A DNA stretch of 64,000 bases from Bacillus sp. FJAT-14578 (GCF_000504165.1 NZ_AYSE01000004.1:434001-498000), one strand, 5' to 3'; positions 1-8,474 are shown, numbered from the stretch's first letter. The notes: a model not told the origin generated them from the letters alone. Numbers and translations are program-made.

Positions 1-828
1 CCGGAAGCCTAGTTCTTTTAAGGCTTGCTGCATATTGGCACGGGTTTTAATATCACTGAAGCTCAAGCCTAAGGCTACAATTGTTTGAGCGGTCTCTGGG
101 CGGATTCCCGTTACGATTGTTTCGATGCCGGTCAACCTCAACGCCTTTACAATTTGAAAGATTTTGTCAGCGACCATTGTATCGATGATGGGAACACCGG
201 AAATATCCAAAATAATATGCTTTAGCTTCAAACGAGTTCCTTCACTCAATGAAATGTCCATAATTAATTTAGAGCGGCGCGTATCGATCTCGCCAACGAG
301 GGGGATGACCGCAATGCCTTCAGTGATTGGAACAACGGGAACGGATAACTCTTCAAGTGCCGTATAAGCGATTTCCATGAGCTTATGAGTATGTTCTTCA
401 TACATTTCACCGGCGATGTTGCTTATTTTATCAAGCAAAGGATCGATGATTTTAGAGACATCAAGCATCGTGATGGGTGTAAACTGTCTTTGTTCCAACT
501 CCTCCGTAAACACGTTCCAAATGACCGTTCGATAAGTAGAAATGGCTCTTAAAAAATCACTTAACGGCACATTATATTGAATGGCGAGATGAACGGCCTT
601 TTCTGCCCAAGCAGTCACATTTTTAGATACATCATCCAAGTCCTCATATAGAGCCATCCCCAAATATCGAATGATTTCAGCCCGATGTTCAACACGTTCA
701 GATAGCGGTAAACCGCCTTCTTCCAATCGTTGTGTATATTTGGGATCCTGGATATCCGCTACATTTTGGGCCAATGTATAATTATTTTGAACGATTTTTT
801 CACCTATGTATTGCAGTTCGTCCTTCAT
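1..828 (-). CDS. RsbR-family stressosome protein (C-terminus cut by window edge)
   Basis: Reading leftward from ATG at 828 the frame stays open to the window edge, so the end of the gene lies outside. An AAGGAG ribosome binding site precedes the ATG by about 12 bases. The first ~150 residues form the variable all-helical (globin-like) sensor half; the rest is a STAS domain with the motifs DISGVPIIDT and GIRPETAQTIVALG that are typical of RsbR paralogues. The threonine in IDT and those in GIRPETAQT are the likely RsbT phosphorylation sites by analogy with RsbRA. Such proteins build the stressosome with RsbS and sequester RsbT, which controls sigma-B. No rsbS or rsbT is next to it here, so it is probably a stand-alone paralogue like RsbRB, C or D. 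Which paralogue it is cannot be said. Confidence 0.9.
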   Translation of the reverse strand, partial: MKDELQYIGEKIVQNNYTLAQNVADIQDPKYTQRLEEGGLPLSERVEHRAEIIRYLGMALYEDLDDVSKNVTAWAEKAVHLAIQYNVPLSDFLRAISTYRTVIWNVFTEELEQRQFTPITMLDVSKIIDPLLDKISNIAGEMYEEHTHKLMEIAYTALEELSVPVVPITEGIAVIPLVGEIDTRRSKLIMDISLSEGTRLKLKHIILDISGVPIIDTMVADKIFQIVKALRLTGIETIVTGIRPETAQTIVALGLSFSDIKTRANMQQALKELGFR

Positions 829-927
829 TCGCGTTCGATTCTCCTTAGAATAACCTATTATGGCTATAGTATATAGTTATTTGTAAAATGATACACTCTA
901 TACAGATCACTTCTGTACAGACCGAAG

Positions 928-955
928 ACAATCCTTTAAATGGGATTGTTTTTTA
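928..955 (+). terminator. Orphan intrinsic terminator in the rsbR-speD divergent gap
   Basis: A short stem (ACAATCC with GGGATTGT) is followed by a T-rich run. It lies in the 332-base gap between the divergent rsbR-like gene and speD and points toward speD, so it ends no visible gene. It could be a leader attenuator of speD or end a short RNA. Nothing else is clear in this gap. Confidence 0.5.
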
Positions 956-1160
956 TTAGACAAGTGTTAAGAGACAAAGGCGTGTTTCTTTCTTCGAACC
1001 TCGGTAATGTTTTTTATCGGTAAAAATGGGTATTATAAAAATATTTAAGAAAGCATGAGATGTGCTTTATTGGGAATCGGTCAATGCCAAAAGGAAATCA
1101 ACTTTGATAGGGTCAAACATCACAAGGCGTTGAATATAAAAGAAAGAGGGGAAAGAAATC

Positions 1161-1982
1161 ATGAAATTAACACCAGAGCAGCGTATCACCTTGCATGGGT
1201 TTAATAACCTTACGAAATCATTAAGTTTTAATATGTATGATGTTTGCTATACAAAAACAAAAGAAGAACGTGAAGCGTATATCGAATATATCGATGAACA
1301 GTATAGTGCAGAGAGATTGACCAAAATTTTAAAAACAGTGTCTGATATTATTGGGGCTCATGTATTAAATGTAGCCCAACAAGATTACGTACCGCAAGGA
1401 GCGAGTGTGACGATGCTCGTTTCAGAGGGGCCGGTCGTCGAAGTCCCAACTGAATCGTTCGAAGAATCGCCGGGACCTCTTCCTGGATCGGTTGTCATGC
1501 AGCTGGATAAAAGCCATATAACGGTTCATACATATCCGGAATATCACCCTGATGAAGGAATCAGTACGTTCCGAGCCGATATTGATGTCTCTACATGCGG
1601 GGAAATTTCGCCGCTTAAAGCGTTGAATTATCTCATTCATTCGTTTGATACGGACATTATGACAATCGATTACCGTGTTCGAGGTTTTACAAGAGATATA
1701 AACGGTCATAAGCTATTTATCGATCATGACATTAGCTCCATCCAAAATTACATTCCAGAAGATGTAAAAAATATGTTTGACATGATTGATGTGAACGTTT
1801 ATCCAGAAAACATTTTTCATACGAAATGTAAGCTGAAAGAATTTGACCTAAACAATTATCTATTTGGCTACTCAAAAGAAAAATTGGATGCAGGAGAAGT
1901 AGAGGAAATCACGGAAAGGTTAAAAATGGAAATGGATGAAATCTTCTACGGAAGAAATATGAATCATGGGTCTATCAATTGA
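1161..1982 (+). CDS. speD: S-adenosylmethionine decarboxylase proenzyme, E. coli type
   Basis: The 273-residue protein matches the long, bacterial class of AdoMetDC and not the ~125-residue SpeD/SpeH usual in Bacillus. The self-cleavage site is visible as LDKSH: cleavage between Lys117 and Ser118 would make the beta chain and turn Ser118 into the pyruvoyl cofactor. The downstream HTYPE and the STCGEIS segment (Cys146) are the other conserved active-site parts. The enzyme decarboxylates S-adenosylmethionine to give the aminopropyl donor for spermidine. The start has a good site (GAGGGG, 9 bases upstream). It stands alone: no speE or speA/speC follows. A polyamine acetyltransferase (paiA) lies in the same window at about 47.8 kb, but there is no direct link. 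Confidence 0.95.
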   Translation: MKLTPEQRITLHGFNNLTKSLSFNMYDVCYTKTKEEREAYIEYIDEQYSAERLTKILKTVSDIIGAHVLNVAQQDYVPQGASVTMLVSEGPVVEVPTESFEESPGPLPGSVVMQLDKSHITVHTYPEYHPDEGISTFRADIDVSTCGEISPLKALNYLIHSFDTDIMTIDYRVRGFTRDINGHKLFIDHDISSIQNYIPEDVKNMFDMIDVNVYPENIFHTKCKLKEFDLNNYLFGYSKEKLDAGEVEEITERLKMEMDEIFYGRNMNHGSIN

Positions 1983-2010
1983 AAAAACTGGTTGCTAAGC
2001 TAAAACCTAA

Positions 2011-2034
2011 TTTTAAACAAACGTTTGTTTAAAA
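2011..2034. promoter_or_regulatory. Perfect 24-bp palindrome, operator-like
   Basis: The arm TTTTAAACAAAC is followed directly by its exact reverse complement, with no loop. A loop-free AT-rich palindrome suits a dimeric repressor (TetR-like operators often look like this) better than a terminator. It lies 28 bases after speD. No regulator gene is next to it. Confidence 0.5.
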
Positions 2035-2079
2035 CATCCAGATGCTGCATTAGAGGTGAAGCTATAAAGGAAGAAGGGA

Positions 2080-2108
2080 AAGACTGGCTGTTTCGGCTGG
2101 TCTTTTTT
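2080..2108 (+). terminator. Probable speD terminator
   Basis: A nine-pair stem (AAGACTGGC with GCTGGTCTT, two G-U pairs) is followed by a run of T. It is about 100 bases after speD in the right orientation. Confidence 0.75.
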
Positions 2109-2147
2109 CATGGGCGGAAGAATGAGGCATGAATTTATCCCGCATTA

Positions 2148-2182
2148 ACGCCCAGTAAGAACTCTACTTCAAAACTGGGCGT
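2148..2182. repeat. Inverted repeat ACGCCCAGT/ACTGGGCGT
   Basis: Perfect 9-bp arms flank a 17-base spacer in the otherwise empty 1,983-2,520 gap. There is no T-run, so it is not a standard terminator. It may belong to a dispersed palindromic repeat family; the one at 4,441-4,486 has a similar layout but different arms. The rest of the gap up to the phosphatase shows no gene. Confidence 0.5.
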
Positions 2183-2520
2183 CATTGAGAAAGTTTAAGT
2201 GGAGATAAAGGAAAATCCCCATCTATTGAAGTTTCCTTTATCTTTCCACAAGAGAAGGCATCATTTATTTCCTTAAAATTGGCAAGAATGATAAGGGAGT
2301 GTAAAATAAAGAAAAGAAGCCATTTTCCTTTATATTTCCATAGCGCATAGTTATTCACATAAAAAAGCGGAATATTCGACGGCACTTGATGAAATGAGAA
2401 GAGCGGGTTTTGTAAGTATTTATCATCTTTTGCGCTTCCCAAGGAAATAAATTGAACGATTTTTAGGAAATTTCCTTTCCGAAGCAAAGAAATGAATAGT
2501 TGAAAATGAGGGAGTTTTAT

Positions 2521-3207
2521 TTGAGGAGATTTGCAATCAGCGATATTCACGGCAGTTATTATGAAATGATGAAGCTTCTGGATTACGTAAAGTTTCATCC
2601 GGATCAAGATCAGCTTGTCGTCGTGGGAGATATGATCAATCGAGGTCCTGACAGCGGAAAGGTATTAAAAGAGTTAAAGGAATTACAAGAAAACCATGAA
2701 AACGTACACGTCACTATCGGAAACCATGAAGAGATGATGTTATGGTATTTAGCCGGGGTAGACGATATGTGGGTTCATTTTGGAGGGAAACAAACGGCTG
2801 ACAGCATCAATGAGGCGTTTTATGAAGAAGGAGCGGGCAAAGCCGTTCAATGGGTCCATCAATTGCCGCTCACATTTGATGATGAACGGTTTGTGTATGC
2901 CCATGCCGGTTTTTTGCTTCCTTATGAAACCGAACGAATGAATCGAGACCATCTATGGCTGCAGCGTAAAGTATTTTATGCGATTGAAAAAGAGGCGCTT
3001 TTAAGCGAAACGGAGGGGAAATTCATCGTGCACGGCCATACACCGGCCAAAGCGGTGATGTGTGATGGGACGCGAATGGGAATCGATTTGGGGGCGCAAG
3101 TTACGTCAGGGCCGAAGCTTGCGCTTGTAGAATTAGAAGAATTATTGGCTTATGTATATGATTTTGGGACCAAAGCGATTCGAGTATCAAAAATCAGAAA
3201 AAAGTAG
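2521..3207 (+). CDS. Metallophosphatase of the PPP (Ser/Thr phosphatase) family
   Basis: All signature motifs of calcineurin-like PPP phosphatases appear in order near the N-terminus and middle: SDIHG, VVGDMINRGPDS, TIGNHEE, then a YAHAG and a VHGHTP histidine toward the C-terminus. These bind a two-metal centre. The 228-residue size fits the small bacterial PrpA/PrpE-like group that acts on phosphoproteins or Ap4A. I chose the TTG at 2521 because GAGGGAG sits 6-7 bases before it; an in-frame TTG at 2500 lacks a good site. It is a single gene followed by a strong terminator at 3,221-3,257. Confidence 0.85.
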   Translation: MRRFAISDIHGSYYEMMKLLDYVKFHPDQDQLVVVGDMINRGPDSGKVLKELKELQENHENVHVTIGNHEEMMLWYLAGVDDMWVHFGGKQTADSINEAFYEEGAGKAVQWVHQLPLTFDDERFVYAHAGFLLPYETERMNRDHLWLQRKVFYAIEKEALLSETEGKFIVHGHTPAKAVMCDGTRMGIDLGAQVTSGPKLALVELEELLAYVYDFGTKAIRVSKIRKK

Positions 3208-3220
3208 AAGCGTTTATCGC

Positions 3221-3257
3221 TTTTTAACGAGCGGGGAAACTCTCCGCTCGTTAAAAA
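3221..3257. terminator. Bidirectional terminator between convergent genes
   Basis: The arms TTTTTAACGAGCGG and CCGCTCGTTAAAAA pair perfectly, with T-runs on both strands. It serves the phosphatase gene (+) and the acidic protein gene (-). Confidence 0.9.
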
Positions 3258-3262
3258 TGATT

Positions 3263-3967
3263 TTATGAATGGTTTAAATACTCGTTTACCAAATCTACAA
3301 TGTAAGAAGCTTCCTCTTCTTTAAAATAAAAGAGGATGGCTTCTTCCGATTCTTCCCCGTCTTGCTTCGTAATCGTGTTTCGAAATAAAACGCCTTCTCC
3401 TGTATCGAGAGTTCGGCCAAGTTTCAGGTGAATCATATATTGTGCTTCTTGATTGACGGTATGGTCTTCGATATGAAGATGTTTATCGTTCGTAAGCCAC
3501 TCGATGTTTTCCAATTCTTCTTCCATATCGCCGCCGATGAACTCCATTTCCTCGTATTCATCATCTGCCTCAGAATCGTATTCCTCCATCGCATCGTTAC
3601 ACTCTGCTTCATCCATCTCATTGACAACCTCGTCATAGTCTACGTCATCGTCATAATCACCAATGAACTCATGGAAAGAAGTATGAATGAATACGAGCAT
3701 TTGATCTAAATTGGCGAACAGAAGCTTTGATTCAAGGTCAGATTCTTCATCATAATGAAACGCGTAAAATTCCTGATGAATAGAATCAAAATGGATAATG
3801 CAAAATTGATCTTCCGTATCGACCGTTTCAACGGAAAAAATAAAAGCGGGATGATTGAGCGTCGTGTCTGTATCAAACAATATTTGAAAATCATCAAATT
3901 CCTCACAAAGGTCGGGAAGGCTTAAGCGAACCGCATTTTCCATCCGATAAAACCATTCTAAGCTCAT
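3263..3967 (-). CDS. Acidic protein of unknown function
   Basis: The 234-residue protein is not recognised. It starts MSLEWFYRMENAV; GGAGGAGAA lies just upstream of this ATG, while the frame extends further upstream without a site. The middle (about residues 110-165) is packed with Asp and Glu, with almost no basic residues, and is likely disordered. The parts before and after it look globular, and the C-terminus (ending IVDLVNEYLNHS) is mixed helix and strand by eye. There is no signal peptide or membrane segment, so it is probably cytoplasmic. It is convergent with the phosphatase gene and shares its terminator. Confidence 0.8.
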   Translation of the reverse strand: MSLEWFYRMENAVRLSLPDLCEEFDDFQILFDTDTTLNHPAFIFSVETVDTEDQFCIIHFDSIHQEFYAFHYDEESDLESKLLFANLDQMLVFIHTSFHEFIGDYDDDVDYDEVVNEMDEAECNDAMEEYDSEADDEYEEMEFIGGDMEEELENIEWLTNDKHLHIEDHTVNQEAQYMIHLKLGRTLDTGEGVLFRNTITKQDGEESEEAILFYFKEEEASYIVDLVNEYLNHS

Positions 3968-4093
3968 ATTTTCTCCTCCTCGTATCATTTCGCTGCATTT
4001 TATCATGCCCGGATTCTTTCCAGTACATGTATTCAAATTAAAAACGGAGAAAATGACTGTGGAGAAAGTCTTTAGCCCGGTAGGACATTGACC

Positions 4094-4140
4094 AATGAAA
4101 AAAGCATTGCCATGATGCATATGGCAATGCTTTTTTCATT
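4094..4140. terminator. Strong hairpin terminator
   Basis: A 20-bp perfect inverted repeat with a 7-base loop has T-runs on both sides. It marks the end of the decayed diguanylate cyclase gene on the minus strand. Confidence 0.85.
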
Positions 4141-4383
4141 GTAAAGCGCCAACTTAGTTTCTACCCCTTTTTTGGATTCATACAAGGCTCGGTCTACTTC
4201 GGCGATTAAGCCATCCGTATCGATAGACGAGGGAGGAATCATCGCAGCGGCGTCCATGCTGACCGTAACCATTTTTCTTGCAGAATACAGATGAGGAATA
4301 TGAAGGGGTTCCGGTTTGTATCTCGTTTGTTCCGCGATTCATTGTGCCTCGGTTGCATCTGTATGGGGGAGGATGACGCAAAA
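4141..4383 (-). pseudogene. Remnant of a GGDEF (diguanylate cyclase) domain
   Basis: Translating the minus strand gives FCVILPHTDATEAQ, then a TGA stop, then IAEQTRYKPEPLHIPHLYSA, VTVSMDAA and DGLIAEVDRALYESKKG. This is the last ~80 residues of a GGDEF domain (the IAE..R, IPH, VTVS.G and AD.ALY..K blocks) with one nonsense codon. The GGDEF active-site motif and everything upstream are missing. The remnant is followed by an intact terminator, so a complete gene once stood here. Confidence 0.8.
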
Positions 4384-4440
4384 CAAAAGGAACATAATCA
4401 GGTGAGAGGGGATATCAGCCCATAAAAAATCGATTGGGTC

Positions 4441-4486
4441 AACTAACATTCAGTGGGGGATAGAAGAACTTCCACTGAATGAAGTT
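4441..4486. repeat. Inverted repeat AACT..CATTCAGTGG/CCACTGAATG..AGTT
   Basis: Ten-bp perfect arms plus matching outer AACT/AGTT bases surround a purine-rich loop. It lies just after the stop of the small gene 4,492-4,674 on the minus strand and could act as its terminator, although it lacks a clean T-run. The layout resembles dispersed palindromes common in Bacillaceae; this is an impression, not a search result. Confidence 0.45.
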
Positions 4487-4491
4487 TCGCA

Positions 4492-4674
4492 TTATTTTTT
4501 TCGTTGCTGCCAGACGACCCAATTGGTAAATTCATGTGGTTTTCCAAATAATTGATACGATCTGAAAAATTGAAAATATCTTTTCTCTCTTCTTTTTTGT
4601 TCGAAATCAATGATTTTTCCGCTGGTTACTTTCTCTTTTTGTTCACCCCGTTTAGTCTTAAACATCCCAAACAT
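4492..4674 (-). CDS. Small basic protein of unknown function (60 aa)
   Basis: The protein starts MFGMFKTKRGEQKEKV and is rich in Lys, Arg and aromatic residues. A clear AGGGGG site lies 7 bases before the ATG, which is the main reason to believe it. There is no signal peptide, membrane segment or known motif. It is a single gene with the hairpin at 4,441-4,486 just after it. Confidence 0.6.
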   Translation of the reverse strand: MFGMFKTKRGEQKEKVTSGKIIDFEQKRREKRYFQFFRSYQLFGKPHEFTNWVVWQQRKK

Positions 4675-4821
4675 TTAACATCCCCCTGAAAATAATGAAA
4701 ATAATCTCCGTTTTTAAATTTATTATAAAAGAAAAAAGGGGAATTTTCTACTGAATATTCAGAAATTTATAAAAATTTAACCGGACAGAAAATCTGTGTC
4801 CGGTTATTTGTCTGGATTCAT

Positions 4822-5265
4822 TTAGTCGACAACGATATAGGCAATCATAGGGCCGTTATGTTCGATATCTGAATGTATATCACAAATTAATCTATATATG
4901 CCTTCTTTCGAAAACCGAAGGTCAAGGACCGTTTCTGATCCCTTTTTGACAATGCCTTTAATGTCTGTGCCTTCGATATGAAAAGGGTGCTCTTTGCCGT
5001 TTACTCCATAAATGCTCAATTTGATAGGTTGATCTTTTGGGACGTAAATGGTTCCCGGGTCCCAGCGGTACGCTTCAATTTCTTTGCCATCTTCGGTTGT
5101 GGATTTAAATTCGCCTGTCACCATATTGATGACGAATTCATTGGCGGCGGTTGGCGTGACGGTTTGGACGGCAGATGGCTTCGCCATATACCAGGCACCT
5201 GCCGAAAGCCCGATACAGACGGCGATTAAGACGAACCATTTCTTTTGGATATACACAATTTTCAT
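4822..5265 (-). CDS. Membrane-anchored cupredoxin-like protein
   Basis: Residues ~9-28 form an uncleaved signal anchor (WFVLIAVCIGLSAGAWYMA). The exposed domain has the type of copper ligand set found in cupredoxins: His93 and/or His96 in EHPFH, then Cys128, His131 and Met140 in LICDIHS...GPMIAYIVVD. The fold resembles plastocyanins and the CuA domain of cytochrome oxidase subunit II, but only one Cys is present, so a mononuclear site is expected. It probably carries copper or electrons at the outer membrane face. The start has GGAGGGG upstream. No oxidase genes are nearby. Confidence 0.8.
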   Translation of the reverse strand: MKIVYIQKKWFVLIAVCIGLSAGAWYMAKPSAVQTVTPTAANEFVINMVTGEFKSTTEDGKEIEAYRWDPGTIYVPKDQPIKLSIYGVNGKEHPFHIEGTDIKGIVKKGSETVLDLRFSKEGIYRLICDIHSDIEHNGPMIAYIVVD

Positions 5266-5408
5266 ATAAACCCCTCCATCATAAGCTTGTCTTGTTTATA
5301 TGTATGCTGGAGGGGAGGGGGTATTTGTCTATTATTTTGAGTCCCTACTAATTTTTCGTTCGATTCATGGTCTAAAAACAGTCAGTCATGGTGAGTGAGG
5401 TTCCTGTT

Positions 5409-6593
5409 TTAGCTGTCGGCCCTTTGATTGATTGTTCGCTGTAAAGAGGAGAAGCAACTCTTCATCTCTTCTGTTGTTGAAAAACCAGCTTGAGCCTGAT
5501 TCGCATTTCCGCCGCCTTTTCCGTTGAAAGCTGCCAGTTGTTCCTTAAACAGCTGTCCGCAGTGGATAGACGAGAAACCGTTATGCGCCATTATGATTTT
5601 GTTTTCAATTGTACTAGCGGATAGAACGATATAGTCGCCTTTTTCCGTGATGGATTTAATCACTGGCTGTAAGTTTTTCGTCAGCTGGTCCTCTGAAACA
5701 AAGGTCACGATTGTTCCGTTGCTGTTTGTGATCCATTCATTTGCGATAAAGGCTGCCTTTTCTGCCTGCAGCAGCTCGATTTCTTTTTGAAGTTGTTTTT
5801 GTTCCTGCTCAAGCTTTTCGATTCGGTCGATTACTTCATGGCGGCCTGTGCTGAATTTGCCGGCAAGAGCCGAAAGGGTAGTATGCGCCAATTGATAATC
5901 CATAAGGGCTCGAAGTCCGCATTTAAAATGAAGCCTTGTGTTTCCGCGCTGCTTTTCCGTTTTCAACAACTTGATGATTCCAATTTCTCCCGTACGGCTG
6001 ACATGGGTTCCGCAACAAGCGGAATAATCGATACCGCTGATTTCGACAATACGAATATCGTCGCCGACATCCGGAAGTTTTCGGAGAGGTACAGTATGTA
6101 CGTTTTCTTTTGTTACATAGTACGTGCGGATTTCTTTGTTTTCATAGATGCATTCATTCACCCGGCGCTCGATATGGGCCAATTGTTCATCTGATAATGA
6201 AGGGACAGCTAAATCAATCGTCACCGTATCCGTTCCTAAATGAAAGCTGACCGTATGTGCGTCATACAACTCGATGCAGACGGCCGATAACAAATGTTGT
6301 CCGGTGTGATGCTGCATATGATCGAGTCTCCGTGCCCAGTCGATTTGGCAGTTTGCTTCTTTTTGATCAGGAGCATGCTGCAGTTTGTGGTATACTTCAT
6401 CGTCTTTTTCAAAGACGTCCAACACGTTCATGCCGTTAATTGTGCCGTAGTCAGAGGGTTGTCCTCCTCCTTCCGGATAAAAAGCCGTTGCTTTCAATGT
6501 GACGAGAACATGATCCTCCAGTTCTTTGATGGATGTGATCTCTGTTGACCATGCGGTCGTATATGGTTTCGTTTCATACCATTTTTCAGTCAT
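5409..6593 (-). CDS. Alanyl-tRNA editing protein, AlaX-L type with DHHA1 domain
   Basis: The protein (394 aa) resembles the C-terminal half of alanyl-tRNA synthetase. The editing domain has the zinc motifs HHTGQHLLSA and SACCGTH, which hydrolyse Ser- or Gly-tRNA(Ala). A coiled coil follows (about residues 255-285, EKLEQEQKQLQKEIELLQ), and then a DHHA1 domain ending in the glycine-rich GKGGGNANQAQAG motif. No synthetase catalytic core is present, so it is a trans-editing factor. I use ATG 6593; GAGGGGA is ~10 bases upstream, and the in-frame extension to 6650 has no site. It is transcribed divergently from glnK-amt. Confidence 0.92.
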   Translation of the reverse strand: MTEKWYETKPYTTAWSTEITSIKELEDHVLVTLKATAFYPEGGGQPSDYGTINGMNVLDVFEKDDEVYHKLQHAPDQKEANCQIDWARRLDHMQHHTGQHLLSAVCIELYDAHTVSFHLGTDTVTIDLAVPSLSDEQLAHIERRVNECIYENKEIRTYYVTKENVHTVPLRKLPDVGDDIRIVEISGIDYSACCGTHVSRTGEIGIIKLLKTEKQRGNTRLHFKCGLRALMDYQLAHTTLSALAGKFSTGRHEVIDRIEKLEQEQKQLQKEIELLQAEKAAFIANEWITNSNGTIVTFVSEDQLTKNLQPVIKSITEKGDYIVLSASTIENKIIMAHNGFSSIHCGQLFKEQLAAFNGKGGGNANQAQAGFSTTEEMKSCFSSLQRTINQRADS

Positions 6594-6717
6594 GATAGTT
6601 ATTTCCCCTCTCTTAACATTCTGTCTAATGAACGCTTCGTTCTTTATCATACCTTGTTGCCGACTGGAATGAAAAGAATAGCTACAAAAATTTTATCGTA
6701 AATATTCAGAAAATAAA

Positions 6718-6745
6718 TTGACAACATCACATATATAGATATAAT
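6718..6745 (+). promoter_or_regulatory. Near-consensus sigma-A promoter of glnK-amt
   Basis: TTGACA (6718-6723) and TATAAT (6740-6745) are exact consensus hexamers 16 bases apart. Transcription should start near 6752, which puts the GlnR/TnrA box in the initially transcribed region. Confidence 0.85.
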
Positions 6746-6758
6746 TAGTAACATATCA

Positions 6759-6775
6759 TGTTAGAAAATCTAACA
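6759..6775 (+). promoter_or_regulatory. GlnR/TnrA box
   Basis: TGTTAGAAAATCTAACA fits TGTNA-N7-TNACA exactly and is a perfect dyad extended by one base on each side. It begins about 7 bases after the predicted transcription start. That position suits repression (GlnR, or TnrA acting as a repressor), whereas TnrA activation in B. subtilis uses a box near -49. Confidence 0.88.
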
Positions 6776-6794
6776 TAAAAGGCAGGTTGTTGAA

Positions 6795-7154
6795 ATGAAA
6801 AAAATTGAAGCGATTATTAGACCACAACGGTTAACAGATACGATTAAAGGGTTAAAAAGCATAGGGATCACCGGTTTTACAGTATCACAAGTCGTTGGAA
6901 GAGGAAAACAAAGAGATGCTGAGGGGGTATACCGCGGGCGGAATTATAAAGTGACACTGCATCCGAAAGTGAAGCTGGAAATTGTTCTCTCTGACCATAT
7001 GGTGGATCAAACGATCAAAACGCTGATCACATCGGCCCAAACAGGAGAAGACGGTGACGGTAAAATTTATGTGTATCCGATTTTGGAAGCTTATAATATT
7101 CGTACTGGTTTACCGGATGAAAGCATTGATGATTTAACAAACGCAGCGAGGTGA
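6795..7154 (+). CDS. glnK: PII nitrogen regulatory protein GlnK
   Basis: The 119-residue protein begins MKKIEAIIRPQRL, the PII N-terminus. The T-loop is present (VGRGKQRDAEGVYRGRNYKVTLHPKVKLEI), followed by the TGEDGDGKIYVYPI B-loop that binds ATP/ADP and 2-oxoglutarate. The T-loop has Tyr in VYRGRNY, but uridylylation is not expected in Bacilli. GlnK binds and blocks the ammonium channel when nitrogen is plentiful and tethers TnrA in B. subtilis. It is five bases upstream of amt; the usual Bacillus order is amtB then glnK, so the order is reversed here. Confidence 0.95.
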   Translation: MKKIEAIIRPQRLTDTIKGLKSIGITGFTVSQVVGRGKQRDAEGVYRGRNYKVTLHPKVKLEIVLSDHMVDQTIKTLITSAQTGEDGDGKIYVYPILEAYNIRTGLPDESIDDLTNAAR

Positions 7155-7159
7155 AACAG

Positions 7160-8464
7160 ATGGAACTAATCTATTTAAATACGGTATGGATTGTGATCGC
7201 AGCCGCGATGGTATTGTTTATGGAAGGCGGGTTCAGCTTACTGGAAGCGGGGCTTGTTCGTACGAAAAACGCAGTCAATGTGACGATGAAAATTTTCGTT
7301 GACTTGACGATCGGGGCATTGGCATTTTGGCTGGTTGGATTTGGAGTTATGTTTGGAAGTGACTCGTTTGGTTTGTTCGGCACCACTTTATTTGGAAACC
7401 CGGAAAAGATTGACCTTGGCATACAACTTCCGAGTGCCGCATTTGTACTGTTTCAAATGGGCTTCTCTATCGCGTGTATTTCTATTATTTCAGGAGCGGT
7501 CGCGGAACGGATGAATTTTAAAGCTTATATGTTAACGGCTGCCCTAATTACCATGATCATTTATCCTTTATCGGGACACTGGATTTGGAATGAGGACGGA
7601 TGGCTCGCCAAAATGGGCATGAAGGATTTTGCCGGCTCTGCCGTCATTCACGCCATGGGAGGATTTGCCGCGCTTGCGATGGCGAAGGTGCTTGGCCCGC
7701 GAAAAGGCAGATTTAATTCTGACGGCAGTGCCAATGTATTTGCACCAAGTAATATTCCTCTCGCTTCGTCGGGAGCATTTATTTTATGGTTTGGCTGGTT
7801 TGGATTTAATGCTGGAAGCACACTGGATGCGTCAAGTGCATCGCTCGCTCCTGTTGCCCTTAACACCATGCTGGCGGCGGCGAGCGGGGGAATGACGGCG
7901 TTGATGATCAGTATGAAAAAATTCGGGAAAGCCGACCCGAGTATGACGATTAACGGTGTATTATCCGGTTTGGTCGCCATTACAGCGGGGTGTGCGTTCG
8001 TCTCGCAATGGAGTGCACTCATCATCGGTGCTGTCGCTGGAATCATTGTCATATATGCGACTGTATTAATCGATAATAGAAGAATTGACGACCCGGTAGG
8101 AGCAGTGGCGGTTCATGGATTCAATGGCGTATTCGGTACCATTGCGGTTGGATTATTCGATGTTTCAGAAGGGCTCTTCACGACTGGATCTGCTTCCCTT
8201 TTAGCGGTTCAAGTGCTGGGAGCGGTTGTGGTCGCTGTATGGGGATTATTAGGCGGATTATTCATGGCAAAGGTAGCGGAAAAAACAGTGGGACTTCGTG
8301 TGAGTGAACGCGAAGAGGAAGAGGGACTTGATATGTCTTACCACGGTATTCCGGCTTATAACGAGCTTGAACGCTTTACAGACTTGCCGACAAATCTCTA
8401 TGATTTCGAGGAAACAACCGGCATTTCGGTCGCTCCGGCGGAAAGAAAAGAGATGGTGGTGTAA
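7160..8464 (+). CDS. amt: Ammonium transporter Amt/AmtB
   Basis: The 434-residue polytopic membrane protein has the Amt signatures: an N-terminal helix with VIAAAMVLFMEGGFSLLEAGLVR, the pore histidine region SAVIHAMGGFAALA, and the second pore histidine in AVAVHGFNGVFGTI. I chose ATG 7160 because GAGGTGA lies 6 bases upstream; the in-frame GTG at 7151 overlaps the glnK stop and has no site. It is co-transcribed with glnK from the promoter at 6,718-6,745. Its cytoplasmic tail (FEETTGISVAPAERKEMVV) is typical. It imports ammonium at low concentration or pH. Confidence 0.96.
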   Translation: MELIYLNTVWIVIAAAMVLFMEGGFSLLEAGLVRTKNAVNVTMKIFVDLTIGALAFWLVGFGVMFGSDSFGLFGTTLFGNPEKIDLGIQLPSAAFVLFQMGFSIACISIISGAVAERMNFKAYMLTAALITMIIYPLSGHWIWNEDGWLAKMGMKDFAGSAVIHAMGGFAALAMAKVLGPRKGRFNSDGSANVFAPSNIPLASSGAFILWFGWFGFNAGSTLDASSASLAPVALNTMLAAASGGMTALMISMKKFGKADPSMTINGVLSGLVAITAGCAFVSQWSALIIGAVAGIIVIYATVLIDNRRIDDPVGAVAVHGFNGVFGTIAVGLFDVSEGLFTTGSASLLAVQVLGAVVVAVWGLLGGLFMAKVAEKTVGLRVSEREEEEGLDMSYHGIPAYNELERFTDLPTNLYDFEETTGISVAPAERKEMVV

Positions 8465-8474
8465 GTCCTGTTAT

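Noticed and set aside
7171-8052. Long minus-strand frames over amt and similar frames over other genes
   Set aside because: They are shadows of well supported genes on the other strand, without sites or motifs.
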